From contig JBBIJH010000012.1 in assembly GCA_037446075.1 (NCBI GenBank), positions 1 to 32,503 of the forward strand: 32,503 bases of DNA. The letters are read 5' to 3'. This DNA comes from JBBIJH01 sp037446075. Its GTDB lineage: Bacteria; Bacteroidota; Ignavibacteria; UBA10030; JAHEZR01. Below are positions 1 to 9,622 of the stretch, piece after piece; position 1 is the stretch's first letter, and each line of letters starts with the position of its first letter. Below the pieces are notes generated by a model, which saw nothing but the letters and a program-made list of their open reading frames with translations, was not told the DNA's origin and did no database searches. The position numbers were made by a program, and so were the translations under genes.

Positions 1-2
1 GC

Positions 3-1031
3 AAGACGCTCGCCGCAATCAACTGCGATATGATCGGCGAGGATCTCGCAAAGGTCGGTTCTTACTTCTATGCCACGCAAACGCCACACTCCCGCCCGAG
101 CTTTCTCAATGATCTCATCGGATACTTCGTGAGGCTCGCAGACCGATTGCCTATTGTGGAACTGCGTGGGAGTAAAGGGCCATTCAACTATCGGATTGTC
201 CCGTACACCGGCGGGAGCGACCACTATTTCTTCAACGATGCATCCATTGGTGTGCCGTCGACGATGCTTGGCCACGCTCCTGATCCATACCATCATACAG
301 CTCAAGACACTCCAGACAAGGTCGATCCGACGGAATTGAGGCGAGTCTGCTTCATCGCCCTCGGCGCCGCCTGGTTTACGGCAAATGCAGAAGGGGAACA
401 AGCGGAAAGACTGCTTTCGGAGATGTATTCTGGATCCGTCAGCCGTTTCTCGGGGGATGTATCGAAGGCAGAAGCAGCCATTCGAGCCGCAAGCTCGCCT
501 GCAGACCTCCACGCTCAGGTCAAGCGGGCACTGAGCTTACTTCATTGGGCGGCTGAACGTGAAGAATCCAGCCTCCAATCGTTGAACGTGCTGGTCAAGA
601 CAGCACCGGCCAGAACAGCAATCACCGATGTGATCGGGAGCTTCAAGAAGTTCGAACAAATCCGCCTGGATGACGTCAAACAGGTGTACGCCACGCAGTG
701 TTCGCGACTCAGGATATCCCCGGCACCAGTGGAACTGACCCGCGAGGAGTGGGCTGCAAGAAGAATCGTCCCGATCCGATCGGAATCCTTTAAGTGCCCA
801 CTTCGAGATGAATACCTAACCGAGAAGCTTGGCCGCAAAGTCGTTGAATCCATGCCTGGTCTTTCCGGGAATGCTGCATGGGAAGTGGTGAATTTCATTG
901 ACGGCAAGCGGAACGTTCTTGACATCTATGAAGCCGTGAGCACGGAGTACGACGGCGTAACTCTTGAGAAGGTACAAAATTATTTGCAGCTTTTAGAAAA
1001 GGCCGAACTTGTTTCGCTCTCAAGAAAGTAG
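3..1031 (+). CDS. M28-family metallopeptidase, 5' partial, with C-terminal winged-helix (PqqD-like) domain
   Basis: The reading frame is open from base 3 and its true start lies before the window; the first ATG at 30 is internal because it falls inside the M28 motif NCDMIGED, whose Asp is a metal ligand in this family. The second half of the M28 site is also present: SDHYFF, then YHHTAQDTPDKVD near 286-324, where a His is the last zinc ligand. M28 enzymes are zinc aminopeptidases or carboxypeptidases that are usually exported. After the catalytic part comes a helical stretch and then, in the last 60 or so residues, a segment (NFIDGKRNVLDIYEAV onward) that looks like the winged-helix PqqD-type fold. 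This domain is often joined to M28 domains in this bacterial group, but its role is not known to me. The gene heads a same-strand series of peptidase genes and ends 51 bases before the next. Confidence 0.85.
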   Translation, partial: KTLAAINCDMIGEDLAKVGSYFYATQTPHSRPSFLNDLIGYFVRLADRLPIVELRGSKGPFNYRIVPYTGGSDHYFFNDASIGVPSTMLGHAPDPYHHTAQDTPDKVDPTELRRVCFIALGAAWFTANAEGEQAERLLSEMYSGSVSRFSGDVSKAEAAIRAASSPADLHAQVKRALSLLHWAAEREESSLQSLNVLVKTAPARTAITDVIGSFKKFEQIRLDDVKQVYATQCSRLRISPAPVELTREEWAARRIVPIRSESFKCPLRDEYLTEKLGRKVVESMPGLSGNAAWEVVNFIDGKRNVLDIYEAVSTEYDGVTLEKVQNYLQLLEKAELVSLSRK

Positions 1032-1082
1032 GTGGTTTCATGAACTTACTCCTCATCCTAGACTTCATGCTCTGGAGGCAAC

Positions 1083-2432
1083 ATGAAAAAATTCATTCCG
1101 GCTTTTCTCATCCCCATCCTGATCCCGGCAGCCGTGTATACGCAGGTTAATGTCCCATTCGAGAAGTATGTTCTCCCGAACGGGCTGGAGGTGATTCTCC
1201 ATGAAGATCACTCCGTCCCGATCGTCGCTGTGAACGTCTGGTATCATGTGGGTTCAGCAAGGGAGAAACCCGGGAAGACGGGCTTCGCTCATCTCTTCGA
1301 GCACATGATGTTCCAAGGTTCGAAGCACGTCGAGAAAGGCGATCATTTCAAACTCTTGCAGGAAGCGGGAGGAACACTCAACGGCTCCACGAACACGGAT
1401 CGAACGAATTACTGGGAAGTGGTGCCCAGCAATTTCCTCGAGCTTGCGCTGTACCTCGAGTCCGATCGGATGGGCTTTCTGCTCGATGCCATGGACCAGG
1501 CGAAGCTGGACAACCAGCGGGATGTAGTGAAGAACGAACGCAGGCAGAACTATGAGAACCAGCCCTACGGCCTCGCGAACAAAATGATCAACGAGAATCT
1601 CTACCCTCCTGATCACCCCTATCACTGGTTGACAATTGGGACGCAGGAAGATCTATCGAATGCTACCCTCGAGGATGTTATCGAGTTCCACAAGACCTAT
1701 TATGGGCCGAACAGCGCGAGTCTGTGTGTGGGTGGAGACATCGATGTGAAGAAAACGAAGGAGCTGGTGGAGAAATATTTTGGAGACTTGAAACCTATTC
1801 CGCCTGCCTCGAAACTTGAGCCTCGTGGGACCACCCTTGAGGGGAGAAAGTATCTCCTGATGGAGGATCGAGTTCAGTTGCCACGGATCTACATTGTGTG
1901 GCCGTCCGTTCCAAACTTTGCTGCAGACGATGCGGAGCTTGATGTCTTAGCGGACATCCTCGCTCGCGGAAAGAATTCCCGCTTGTATAAATCGCTCGTC
2001 TACGAGAGACAGATTGCCCAGGACGTGAGCGCCACTCAGTTCTCCGGTGAGATTTCCGGGCAGTTCCGAATCACGGCGACCGCCAAGCCCGGGCACACTC
2101 TGAGAGAACTTGAGACCGCGATCGAGGAAATCATCGACGGCCTGAAAACTGGGACAGTTGAGTCTCGGGAACTCGATCGAGCAAAGAATCGGATCAAAGC
2201 GGATTTTGTTTATCAAATACAGTCGGTTGGGGGTTTCGGGGGAAGGACGGATCGACTGAATCTTTATAACATCTTCCTGCGCGATCCCGGCTACTTTAAC
2301 AAAGACTTGGAGAGGTACACACGTGTTGCTGCGCCACGACTCCAAGAAGTTGCCCAGAAGTATCTCAGGCCCGAGCGGATCGTTCTGAGTGTCGTCCCGA
2401 TGGGCAAAAAGGAACTCCAAGCAGGCGGTTAG
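1083..2432 (+). CDS. M16-family zinc peptidase, catalytic subunit, exported
   Basis: A 449-residue M16B (processing-peptidase/PqqL-like) protein. The inverted zinc motif HLFEH is at residues 70-74, with the third ligand Glu probably E152 (NERRQN), about 78 residues further on as usual. The C-terminal half carries the family's R-Y element (NSRLYKSLVYE). The N-terminus has one Lys-rich turn followed by a hydrophobic stretch ending AVYTQ, so it is probably exported to the periplasm. The ATG at 1083 follows GGAGG by 5 bases. M16B proteins usually work as a pair of one zinc-bearing and one zinc-less subunit, and the next gene is such a zinc-less partner. The pair cleaves peptides; the substrate cannot be read from sequence. 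Confidence 0.93.
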   Translation: MKKFIPAFLIPILIPAAVYTQVNVPFEKYVLPNGLEVILHEDHSVPIVAVNVWYHVGSAREKPGKTGFAHLFEHMMFQGSKHVEKGDHFKLLQEAGGTLNGSTNTDRTNYWEVVPSNFLELALYLESDRMGFLLDAMDQAKLDNQRDVVKNERRQNYENQPYGLANKMINENLYPPDHPYHWLTIGTQEDLSNATLEDVIEFHKTYYGPNSASLCVGGDIDVKKTKELVEKYFGDLKPIPPASKLEPRGTTLEGRKYLLMEDRVQLPRIYIVWPSVPNFAADDAELDVLADILARGKNSRLYKSLVYERQIAQDVSATQFSGEISGQFRITATAKPGHTLRELETAIEEIIDGLKTGTVESRELDRAKNRIKADFVYQIQSVGGFGGRTDRLNLYNIFLRDPGYFNKDLERYTRVAAPRLQEVAQKYLRPERIVLSVVPMGKKELQAGG

Positions 2433-2546
2433 AACCAAGAAAATCGCCCCGCGAACCCCAACAGTAATAGAAATCTTTGTTTTTCTTGCAGGGATTTGAC
2501 TCATAAGGCACTAACCTCGCTCTCTCATCAATATGGAGTTATAGCT

Positions 2547-3964
2547 ATGAGACTCGCTCTTCTCTACATTTCCGTCTTCGTTGCTCTCGGTGGCTTTAGC
2601 GTCTCTGCCCAGGTCGACCGCACGAAGAAGCCATCTGCCGGCCCGCCACGGCCTCTTATCCTTCCAAAGATCCAGCGAGCATCTCTCAAGAACGGATTGA
2701 AAGTCATGCTGACGGAATATCACCAACTCCCGATCGTTCAACTGAACCTTGTACTACAGACAGGAACAGTCGCTGACCCCCCGCAAAAGGCAGGAGTTGG
2801 AACGCTCACAATGAGACTGCTCGACGAAGGGACAAGAAAGCGGACTGCACTTCAGATCGCCGATGAATTGGACTTCATTGGCGCGAACCTCTTCTCTTCT
2901 GCAAATTACGATGGATGTTTCGTCGGACTGCAAACCCTCAAAGAACATCTATCGACAGCGGTCGATATTTATAGCGATGTCATACTTCATCCCACCTTTC
3001 CGCAACAAGAGTTTGACCGAGCCAAGAAAGAGCTTCTCACGTCTCTTATCCAGCAAAGGGATCAACCAGCGGCAGTGGCGACAAGAGTCTTCGCGACTCG
3101 TCTCTATGGGGAAGAGCATCCCTATGGTCGTCCGAATGACGGCACAGAGGCCAGCGTGACTCAGATCACGGTGCAGGACCTGAAGGACTTCTATGAAAAA
3201 TACGCCCGGCCCAATAATGCAACTCTCATTGTGGTAGGAGATGTCACGCTCAAAGAGCTTCTGCCGACCCTCGAACGTTATCTTGGCTCATGGGAAAGCA
3301 AGACGGTTCCGGAAGTGAAGATCCCCGAAATCTCTGCAGAAACGAAGCCCATGATTTTCCTTGTCGACAAACCGCAGGCAGCGCAGTCACAGATCCGCAT
3401 CGGGCATGTCGGGTTGCCTAGAAGCACCTCCGACTATTTCCCCGTCGTGGTGATGAACACGATCCTCGGGGGAGGATTCAATTCCCGTTTGAACTGGAAT
3501 CTGCGAGAGCAAAAAGGCTACACGTACGGGACAGGTTCCAGCTTCCAGTTCAGAAAAGGGGCGGGTCCATTTACAACCACAGGGGGCTTCCGGACGGATG
3601 TCACCGACAAATCAGTCGTTGAGAGCGTTTGAAGACAGAAGAGGTTTCAGAGAGCGATCTGAGATTTGCAAAAGATTTCCTCATCCGCAGCCTGCCCCGC
3701 GGATTCGAGACACCCGGCCAGATCGCTAACCAGCTAGCAACACTAGTGCTTTACCGACTTCCCGATGACTACTTTGAGACTTATACCAAATACGTTGAGG
3801 CTGTCACTGCGGCGGATGTGAGGCGCGTGGCAGAGAAGTATCTCAAACCCGATAGCATGCTCATCGCTATCGTCGGAGATGTCGCGGCGGTTAAACAGGG
3901 TTTGGAGAAGATTGGCCATGGTCCCGTTGTTCTCTGTGACGCGGAAGGGAAACCCCTGAATTGA
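2547..3964 (+). pseudogene. M16-family peptidase-like subunit lacking the zinc motif; frameshifted
   Basis: Two frames together make one M16B protein. The first runs from ATG 2547 (GGAG 8 bases upstream, then a signal peptide ending VSAQ) to a TGA at 3630-3632. The second resumes with KTEEVSESDL at about 3632 and reads to 3964. Where HxxEH should be, the protein has RLLDEG, so this is the non-catalytic partner of the gene upstream; the C-terminal R-Y element (NSRLNWNLREQKGYTYG) is intact. The break lies between 'VVESV' and 'KTEEVSE', where relatives normally carry about six more residues, so it looks like a short deletion of roughly 17-20 bases rather than a single missing base. It may be a true mutation or an assembly fault. 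An in-frame TTG at 2496 could extend the start, but the extension is not signal-like. Confidence 0.85.
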
Positions 3965-4017
3965 GTGGTGTGGGCAGTGATCGTGTAGATTCGCCTGTTC
4001 TGGAATGATATGGAACC

Positions 4018-4046
4018 TTGATTTTTCGGCGAGTATTCCCTACCAT
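4018..4046 (+). promoter_or_regulatory. possible promoter for the S9 peptidase gene
   Basis: TTGATT (4018-4023) and TACCAT (4041-4046) are 17 bases apart in the 226-base gap after the broken M16 gene. Four of six bases match the usual -35 and -10 sites. It would give a leader of about 140 bases before the ATG at 4191. This is pattern matching only. Confidence 0.3.
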
Positions 4047-4190
4047 TTAGTCGAATTCAATTCTGTCTTCTCACCTTGAGCTTTTTTGCTTCAAGCCCGT
4101 GACTTCGTCTGCCGAGAGCGCATTTCGGTCAACGATGCAGGCACTATCCTTCCATCTCCATATAAGAGATTCTTCCGAAAGGAGGCCAGT

Positions 4191-6233
4191 ATGAGAAAGC
4201 ACCCATTCCTTCCGATAGCTGCTATCTTTTTCCTCTCTGCTTTTCTGTGTTTCGTTGTAGCTGGCCAGCAGCGGACCATGACGATTGACGACCTGATGGC
4301 GTACAAATCTCCCAGCGACTTGCAACTTTCACCCGATGGCAGCCGTGTGCTTTATGTTCTTTCCCAATGGGATATGAAGGAGAACTTGGCCAATACCGAC
4401 ATCTGGATGATATCTGCCAGGGGTGGAGAGCCTGTGAAACTAACGAACGGCCCGAAGCGCGATTACTCGCCGAGGTGGTCACCGGATGGGAGAATTGTGG
4501 CATTCCTTTCCGACCGTCCGGAGAAAGGATCTCGAACTGGGAGCTCCGACGATGGGAGGGACAGGACGCAGATTTATCTGATCAACCCTAATGGGGGAGA
4601 AGCATGGCGGCTCACAGACTCGAAGACGGAGGTGACCTTTTTCCAGTGGTCGGCGGACGGGAAGCGAATCGCTTACATTGCCCCAGACACATTGACCTCG
4701 GAGGAGGAAAGGAAGCGGAAGGAAAAAGATGACGCAAGCGTTGTGGAGGAAAAGTTTCAGATGTCTCACATTTCGGTCATCGATATTGATTCAAGGGAGG
4801 TCGTTCGACGAACGAGCGGAAGCTTCCACGTTGACAATGTCAGCTGGTCGCCCGACGGTAAATGGCTTACATTTTCAGCCCGCCCCACTCCGAAAGTTCC
4901 AGATATCTTTAACACCGATGTCTACATCGTTTCTGCGGATAGCGGCAAGCCGAGGAAGATCGTAGAGCGCCCGGGGCCCGATAACAACCCTCGCTTTTCA
5001 CCCGACGGCAAAGTGGTTGCGTTTGTTTCGATGGATGGGAAGTCGAACGACTGGATTGCGAACTACAACCTCTGCCTGGTATCGACCTCCGGAGGTGAGA
5101 TCTCCAACATCTCAAGATCATTTGATGAGAATGTCGGAAATTTCTGGTGGGCTCCGGACGGTAAGACAATTTATTTTCAGTCCACAGTGAGGACAGCGAC
5201 GCAGCTTTTCGTTTTGTCCATCGATACGGAGGAAGCTCGCCAAATTACGGGCAGTGAGAACGCCCACAGTTCTTTCAGCTTCTCCAGAGATGGTAAGAAG
5301 GTTGCTTTCCTCAGACAGAATGTGGCCACAGCGCCAGACGTCTATCTGGCTGAGCTCCCATCGATGAAATCGACAAGACTCACGGCACTCAATCCTCAAC
5401 TGACTGACATCAAGCTGGGAGAAGGGGAAATCGTGCGATGGAAGAGTACGGATGGGATGGAAATGGAGGGTGTTCTCCTCAAGCCGGTTGGGTATGAGAA
5501 AGGAAAGAAGTATCCCCTTCTCGTTCAAATCCATGGTGGGCCCGCTGGCATCCATACTCGGGATTTTGCAATCGGGGGAGTTTATCCCGGGCACGTTTTC
5601 GCTGGAGAGGGATACGCCCTGTTCAAGCCAAATCCCAGAGGCAGCGGTGGCTACGGCGAAAAGTTCAGGAAAGCAAACGTTCGGGACTGGGGTGAGGGGG
5701 ATTACAATGATATCATGTCCGGCGTTGATTATCTAATCAAGGAAGGCATTGCTGACGAAAACAAACTCGGGATCATGGGATGGAGCTATGGTGGCTTCAT
5801 GACCTCAAGAGTGATCACCAAGACACACCGCTTCAAGGCGGCCTCGGTCGGCGCGGCAGTAACCAACGGCGTGAGCTTCACGGGGCAGACGGATATTCCC
5901 GAATTTATGGCCTACTATTTTGGTGGCTGGCCCTGGGAAGACCTGAAAGTCTACCTCGATCACTTTGCCATGTTCCATGTGAAAGGCGTGAAGACCCCGA
6001 GCCTGATCCAGCATGGCGAAGCGGACCTCCGCGTTCCGATTCCTCAGGGACAGGAACTTTATCTTGCATTAAAGAAGCAGAATGTGCCCGTGGAATTCGT
6101 GACCTATCCTCGCGAGCCTCATGGGCTTCGGGAGCCGAAGCATGTTCGGGATGCGGCGAAAAGGAACGTCGACTGGTTCAACAGGTGGATTCTGGGGAAA
6201 GAGGCTGCTCCTGTCAGTAAGGCATCTGAGTAA
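4191..6233 (+). CDS. S9-family peptidase (prolyl oligopeptidase / acylaminoacyl-peptidase type), exported
   Basis: A 680-residue serine peptidase. The ATG at 4191 has the strong site AAAGGAGG 5 bases upstream and opens a signal peptide (MRKHPF.. to VVAGQ), so it is preferred to an upstream in-frame start at 4086. Residues about 40-420 form a beta-propeller with roughly seven SPDG-like blade repeats (LSPDGSRVLY, RWSPDGRIVA, SWSPDGKWLT and others) which in this family controls access to the active site. The C-terminal alpha/beta-hydrolase domain has the nucleophile in GWSYGGF (Ser532), the acid in GEADLRVP (Asp612) and the base in EPHG (His644), all intact. It cuts short peptides, in this family often after Pro or at blocked N-termini. 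It lies between the M16 pair and a second M28 enzyme. Confidence 0.94.
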   Translation: MRKHPFLPIAAIFFLSAFLCFVVAGQQRTMTIDDLMAYKSPSDLQLSPDGSRVLYVLSQWDMKENLANTDIWMISARGGEPVKLTNGPKRDYSPRWSPDGRIVAFLSDRPEKGSRTGSSDDGRDRTQIYLINPNGGEAWRLTDSKTEVTFFQWSADGKRIAYIAPDTLTSEEERKRKEKDDASVVEEKFQMSHISVIDIDSREVVRRTSGSFHVDNVSWSPDGKWLTFSARPTPKVPDIFNTDVYIVSADSGKPRKIVERPGPDNNPRFSPDGKVVAFVSMDGKSNDWIANYNLCLVSTSGGEISNISRSFDENVGNFWWAPDGKTIYFQSTVRTATQLFVLSIDTEEARQITGSENAHSSFSFSRDGKKVAFLRQNVATAPDVYLAELPSMKSTRLTALNPQLTDIKLGEGEIVRWKSTDGMEMEGVLLKPVGYEKGKKYPLLVQIHGGPAGIHTRDFAIGGVYPGHVFAGEGYALFKPNPRGSGGYGEKFRKANVRDWGEGDYNDIMSGVDYLIKEGIADENKLGIMGWSYGGFMTSRVITKTHRFKAASVGAAVTNGVSFTGQTDIPEFMAYYFGGWPWEDLKVYLDHFAMFHVKGVKTPSLIQHGEADLRVPIPQGQELYLALKKQNVPVEFVTYPREPHGLREPKHVRDAAKRNVDWFNRWILGKEAAPVSKASE

Positions 6234-6304
6234 GTGATGTTACGAGAGGCTCTCATCCCGACTAACACACGCTCAAGAACCGTCTCGCTTTCGGCCTTGT
6301 CTCG

Positions 6305-6352
6305 CGCAAAGGGGATTTGAAAAGCATGGGCCGTAATGTCCCCTCTTTTGCG
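6305..6352 (+). other. imperfect stem-loop between two peptidase genes
   Basis: CGCAAAGGGGA (6305-6315) can pair with TCCCC (6339-6343) plus TTTGCG (6347-6352), giving 11 base pairs with a 3-base bulge (TCT) and a 23-base loop. No T-run follows, so it is not a classical terminator. It lies about 70 bases after the S9 stop and 88 bases before the M28 start, where it could protect an mRNA end or mark a processing site. Confidence 0.45.
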
Positions 6353-6439
6353 TAAGGATAAGCAGTGAGAGAAGGGATCGCAAGCGCGTGTCAGCGGTGG
6401 CTGTTGCGTGGCGGCAATTACTTTTCTGGAGAATACAGT

Positions 6440-8101
6440 ATGGGCAAACAACCTCGAAGAAATGGTCTCACTAGTCTCTTTCTCCTTTTCCTGTCTTCTG
6501 CGGTGTTCTCCCAAACTGCTGAGGAGCAAAAGGGGCTTCAGCTCATTACACCTGAAGTGATCCGTTCTCATCTTGGATTTCTCTCAGATGATTTGCTTGA
6601 AGGAAGGGGGCCAGCTACTCGAGGGGATCGACTGACTCAACTCTATATTGCAACAGTGTTTGCATCTCTTGGCCTTGAGCCTGGCAGCTCCGATGGCACG
6701 TATTTCCAGAAAGTCCCGATTGTTGGAATGAAGGCAGACCCTTCCACGGTGTTGCGAGCGAGAAAAGGCGTGAAGGAAGAGAGGTACAAGTTCTATGAAG
6801 ATTTTGTTGCTTTCAGCGGATCAAAAGAGCCTACCATCTCGGTCGCGGATGCTGAGATGGTTTTTGTCGGGTATGGGATCGTCGCCCCGGAGCAAAAATG
6901 GGATGATTTCAAGGATTCAGACGTGAAGGGCAAGATTCTTCTAGTGATGAACAACGATCCCGCCACCGACGATCCAAAATTTTTTGGCGGGAAGGGCCGC
7001 ACCTACTACGGGCGATGGACATACAAGTACGAGATCGCCGCGAAGAAAGGAGCGGCCGGGGCACTCATCATCCACACAACAGAATCCGCGGGCTATCCCT
7101 GGAAGGTAGTTCAAAGCTCATGGTCCGCGGAGCGATTTTCTCTTGCAGATTCACCCGATCCGCAAGTGAGACTTCAAGGATGGGTTACAGAAGAAGTCGC
7201 CCGAGGGCTTGCGGCTCTGGCGGGGAAGGATCTCGATGAACTTCGGAAATCAGCAGAGTCTCGGAAATTTAAACCCGTGCCTCTCGGAGTGACGCTCTCT
7301 CTTACAATCAGCAGTTCGATCCGATCTCTTGAGACGGCAAATGTTCTTGGTCTGCTTCGAGGAAGCGACCCAGAAAAACGGGATGAGGCCATCGTTTACA
7401 CAGCTCATCATGATCATTTCGGGATTGGGAAGCCGGTTCGCGGGGACTCCATTTACAACGGCGCGCTCGACAATGCCTCAGGAACCAGCCTTCTGCTGGC
7501 GGCCGCCAAGGGCTTCGCCGAAGGGACCGCGCGGCCACGGCGATCCATCCTTTTTGCGGCGGTGGCTGCGGAAGAGCAAGGTCTGCTGGGGTCCCAGTAC
7601 TATGTCGCCCATCCTACTTTTCCACACGGCAAGATCATCGCCAACGTCAACATTGATGGTGCAAACCTGCTTGGTCCTGCACGTGATATCCAGATGATCG
7701 GAAAAGGCCGATCGACGATCGATTTGACGATTGATGCGATCGCGAAGGAGATGGGCATTGTGGTCGTTGCAGATCAGTCGCCGGAGCAAGGATATTTCTA
7801 TCGCTCCGATCAGTTCAACTTCGCGAAAGCCGGGATCCCAAGCGCCTACTTTCATTCTGGGATAGATATCATCGGTAAACCCGAAGGTTGGGGAAAAAAA
7901 GAACGAGATCGTTTTATCGCGGAAGACTACCACCAACCCAGTGACGAGATAAAACCGACTTGGGACTTCCGCGGGGCTTCCCAACAAGCGCAGTTTCTCT
8001 TCTTGCTCGGCTATCGGCTGGCAAATGCAGACAAGACGCCCGAATGGAAGGCTGGGGATGAGTTCGAAGCGGCGCGAAAACAATCGCTCTGGGGTCAGTA
8101 A
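6440..8101 (+). CDS. M28-family zinc peptidase with protease-associated insert, exported
   Basis: A 553-residue protein counted from ATG 6440, which has TGGAGA 8 bases upstream and starts a signal peptide (LFLLFLSSAVFSQ); an in-frame start at 6365 would put about 25 non-signal residues in front. All five expected metal ligands are visible: His323 (AHHDH), Asp344 (GALDNASG), Glu379 with Glu378 as the general base (AAEEQG), Asp406 (NIDGAN) and His498 (YHQPSDE). Residues about 110-250 are the protease-associated (PA) type insert common in this subfamily (GYGIVAPE.., GKILLVMNNDP, GAAGALIIHT). The enzyme probably releases amino acids from peptide ends outside the cytoplasm. The next gene begins about 47 bases downstream, so the two may be cotranscribed. 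Confidence 0.94.
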   Translation: MGKQPRRNGLTSLFLLFLSSAVFSQTAEEQKGLQLITPEVIRSHLGFLSDDLLEGRGPATRGDRLTQLYIATVFASLGLEPGSSDGTYFQKVPIVGMKADPSTVLRARKGVKEERYKFYEDFVAFSGSKEPTISVADAEMVFVGYGIVAPEQKWDDFKDSDVKGKILLVMNNDPATDDPKFFGGKGRTYYGRWTYKYEIAAKKGAAGALIIHTTESAGYPWKVVQSSWSAERFSLADSPDPQVRLQGWVTEEVARGLAALAGKDLDELRKSAESRKFKPVPLGVTLSLTISSSIRSLETANVLGLLRGSDPEKRDEAIVYTAHHDHFGIGKPVRGDSIYNGALDNASGTSLLLAAAKGFAEGTARPRRSILFAAVAAEEQGLLGSQYYVAHPTFPHGKIIANVNIDGANLLGPARDIQMIGKGRSTIDLTIDAIAKEMGIVVVADQSPEQGYFYRSDQFNFAKAGIPSAYFHSGIDIIGKPEGWGKKERDRFIAEDYHQPSDEIKPTWDFRGASQQAQFLFLLGYRLANADKTPEWKAGDEFEAARKQSLWGQ

Positions 8102-8148
8102 CAAGAGCCGAACATACTTTTCTTGTTTGAGAAAGGCCACTTTCACAA

Positions 8149-9555
8149 TTGTTGGCGGTGAGGTCTGCGTTGAGCTGGAAGGCGATCACCGGATTCTTCA
8201 CACTCTTGTCGTTGGCACTTCGCTTTGGATGCACGGGGTACCGTCCCGTTTCTTTCTATGAAGAAAGCATCCAGCGGGCTTCTGGACCGGATTTTTCTTT
8301 CCGAATCTACAACTGCTTGAGGGATGGGAAGCCGAGAAGCGACTTCTATCTTGCGATCTCGAATCGGGTGCTTCAGTTCACTCGACAGGCTGATAAGTTT
8401 GTAGCTTCTTATAGCATAGTTGTACGAATCTCTCCATCTCAGGAGGGAGCGGAGCCTAAAGCGGATACTCGCGTCACTGTAGAGAAAAGTTGGACTGAGA
8501 CGGTGACGGAAAAGACATACGATGCAACAACGGCGAGAGCCTTCCACGTTAGTCCTCGTTCGTTCAGCCTTGAGCCTGGGAAGTACTCCGTCGTCGCTGA
8601 AGTCATGGACGAGGCCTCGAAAAGGTCGATAGAAAGGAGCGCAACTCTTGAAGTTCCAGACTACGGGGCGTCATTCGTGAGCGTCAGCGACATCAGCGTT
8701 GGGTCGCGGTTTGTTCAGCGGGAGGGAGAAGAGAAACTCATCCCAGATATCATTCCCGAAATGTCAACGACGCTCGACCTGCACTACGCATCTTTTGAGG
8801 TCTATGATCAACTGCCCGGGAGAGAAATAAACCTTGATTACAAAGTATATCAGGTGAACCGGCTTGAACCTCTTTTGTTCCTTTCCCCATATCAAAGAAG
8901 TGAAACCGCCCACAAACTCTCTGATACTCTCCTGTGGGTCGCCGAATCAACACTAGCCGTTAGCTCTCCATCAAATCTGGTCCGAGTTCCTCTTCCGTAT
9001 CTGGGCCCGGGGCACTATCGCTTTGATCTGACGGTGCGCCCAAAGGCTCCGGTGATGGCAGGGATTCAGCGCGAAGTTCAAATCGGCCAGCTATTCTCGG
9101 TTTGGCCAGCAGGGTTTCCTGACATTGTTACGCTTGAGGAACAGATCAATGTTCTGGTTCATATAGCCACGCCGGAAGAGTATGAGAGAATGCAGGGAGC
9201 AAAAACAAAAGAAGAAAAGCAGATGCGACTAAGAGAATTCTGGGCTGGACATTGGAATCAAGAAGAGTATTACAAGCGGGCGGAGTACGCAAACCGCTAC
9301 TTCAGTTGCCTGGCGGAAGGATGGAGTACGGCCTTCGGGTGGGCCTATATCGTCTTGGGACCGCCGGATGATATCCAATTATCCCCTCGCGGGACTGAAG
9401 GGTGGAGATACACCCTTGGCTCAAACCGCACTCTTGTTATTCCTTTTGTAGTTCGTGAGTTCGCATTTGGCGATAGAAAGTGTAGGTCAGCGGTAGCGTA
9501 TATTGATCCTGCATTGCGCCGCGAGTTAATCCTTCGCTGGAGAAAACCCGAATAG
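8149..9555 (+). CDS. GWxTD-like domain protein, exported
   Basis: A protein of about 465 residues. Its C-terminal third shows the pattern of GWxTD-domain proteins: REFWAGHWNQEEYYKRAEYA, then GW at 9319-9324, then YIVLGPPDDI. The signature here reads GWSTA, with Ala in place of the usual Asp. The middle part is beta-rich and resembles the N-terminal domain of such proteins. GWxTD proteins are exported and common in Ignavibacteria, Acidobacteria and related phyla; their function is unknown. The N-terminus is hydrophobic with a Cys in LRFGC, but the lipobox is poor. The start is not certain: TTG 8149, TTG 8152 and GTG 8158 are all possible, and only a distant AGAAAGG stands upstream. It lies within the peptidase series. 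Confidence 0.8.
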   Translation: MLAVRSALSWKAITGFFTLLSLALRFGCTGYRPVSFYEESIQRASGPDFSFRIYNCLRDGKPRSDFYLAISNRVLQFTRQADKFVASYSIVVRISPSQEGAEPKADTRVTVEKSWTETVTEKTYDATTARAFHVSPRSFSLEPGKYSVVAEVMDEASKRSIERSATLEVPDYGASFVSVSDISVGSRFVQREGEEKLIPDIIPEMSTTLDLHYASFEVYDQLPGREINLDYKVYQVNRLEPLLFLSPYQRSETAHKLSDTLLWVAESTLAVSSPSNLVRVPLPYLGPGHYRFDLTVRPKAPVMAGIQREVQIGQLFSVWPAGFPDIVTLEEQINVLVHIATPEEYERMQGAKTKEEKQMRLREFWAGHWNQEEYYKRAEYANRYFSCLAEGWSTAFGWAYIVLGPPDDIQLSPRGTEGWRYTLGSNRTLVIPFVVREFAFGDRKCRSAVAYIDPALRRELILRWRKPE

Positions 9556-9622
9556 CTCTGCTAGTCCTGCTATTTCTCGAGGATCCTTGAGTCAAAGTTA
9601 GACGTGAATGATGGGAGTTACT

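Noticed and set aside
7478..8146. A 222-codon open frame on the - strand
   Set aside because: Antisense to the M28 peptidase, which has all five metal ligands in frame.
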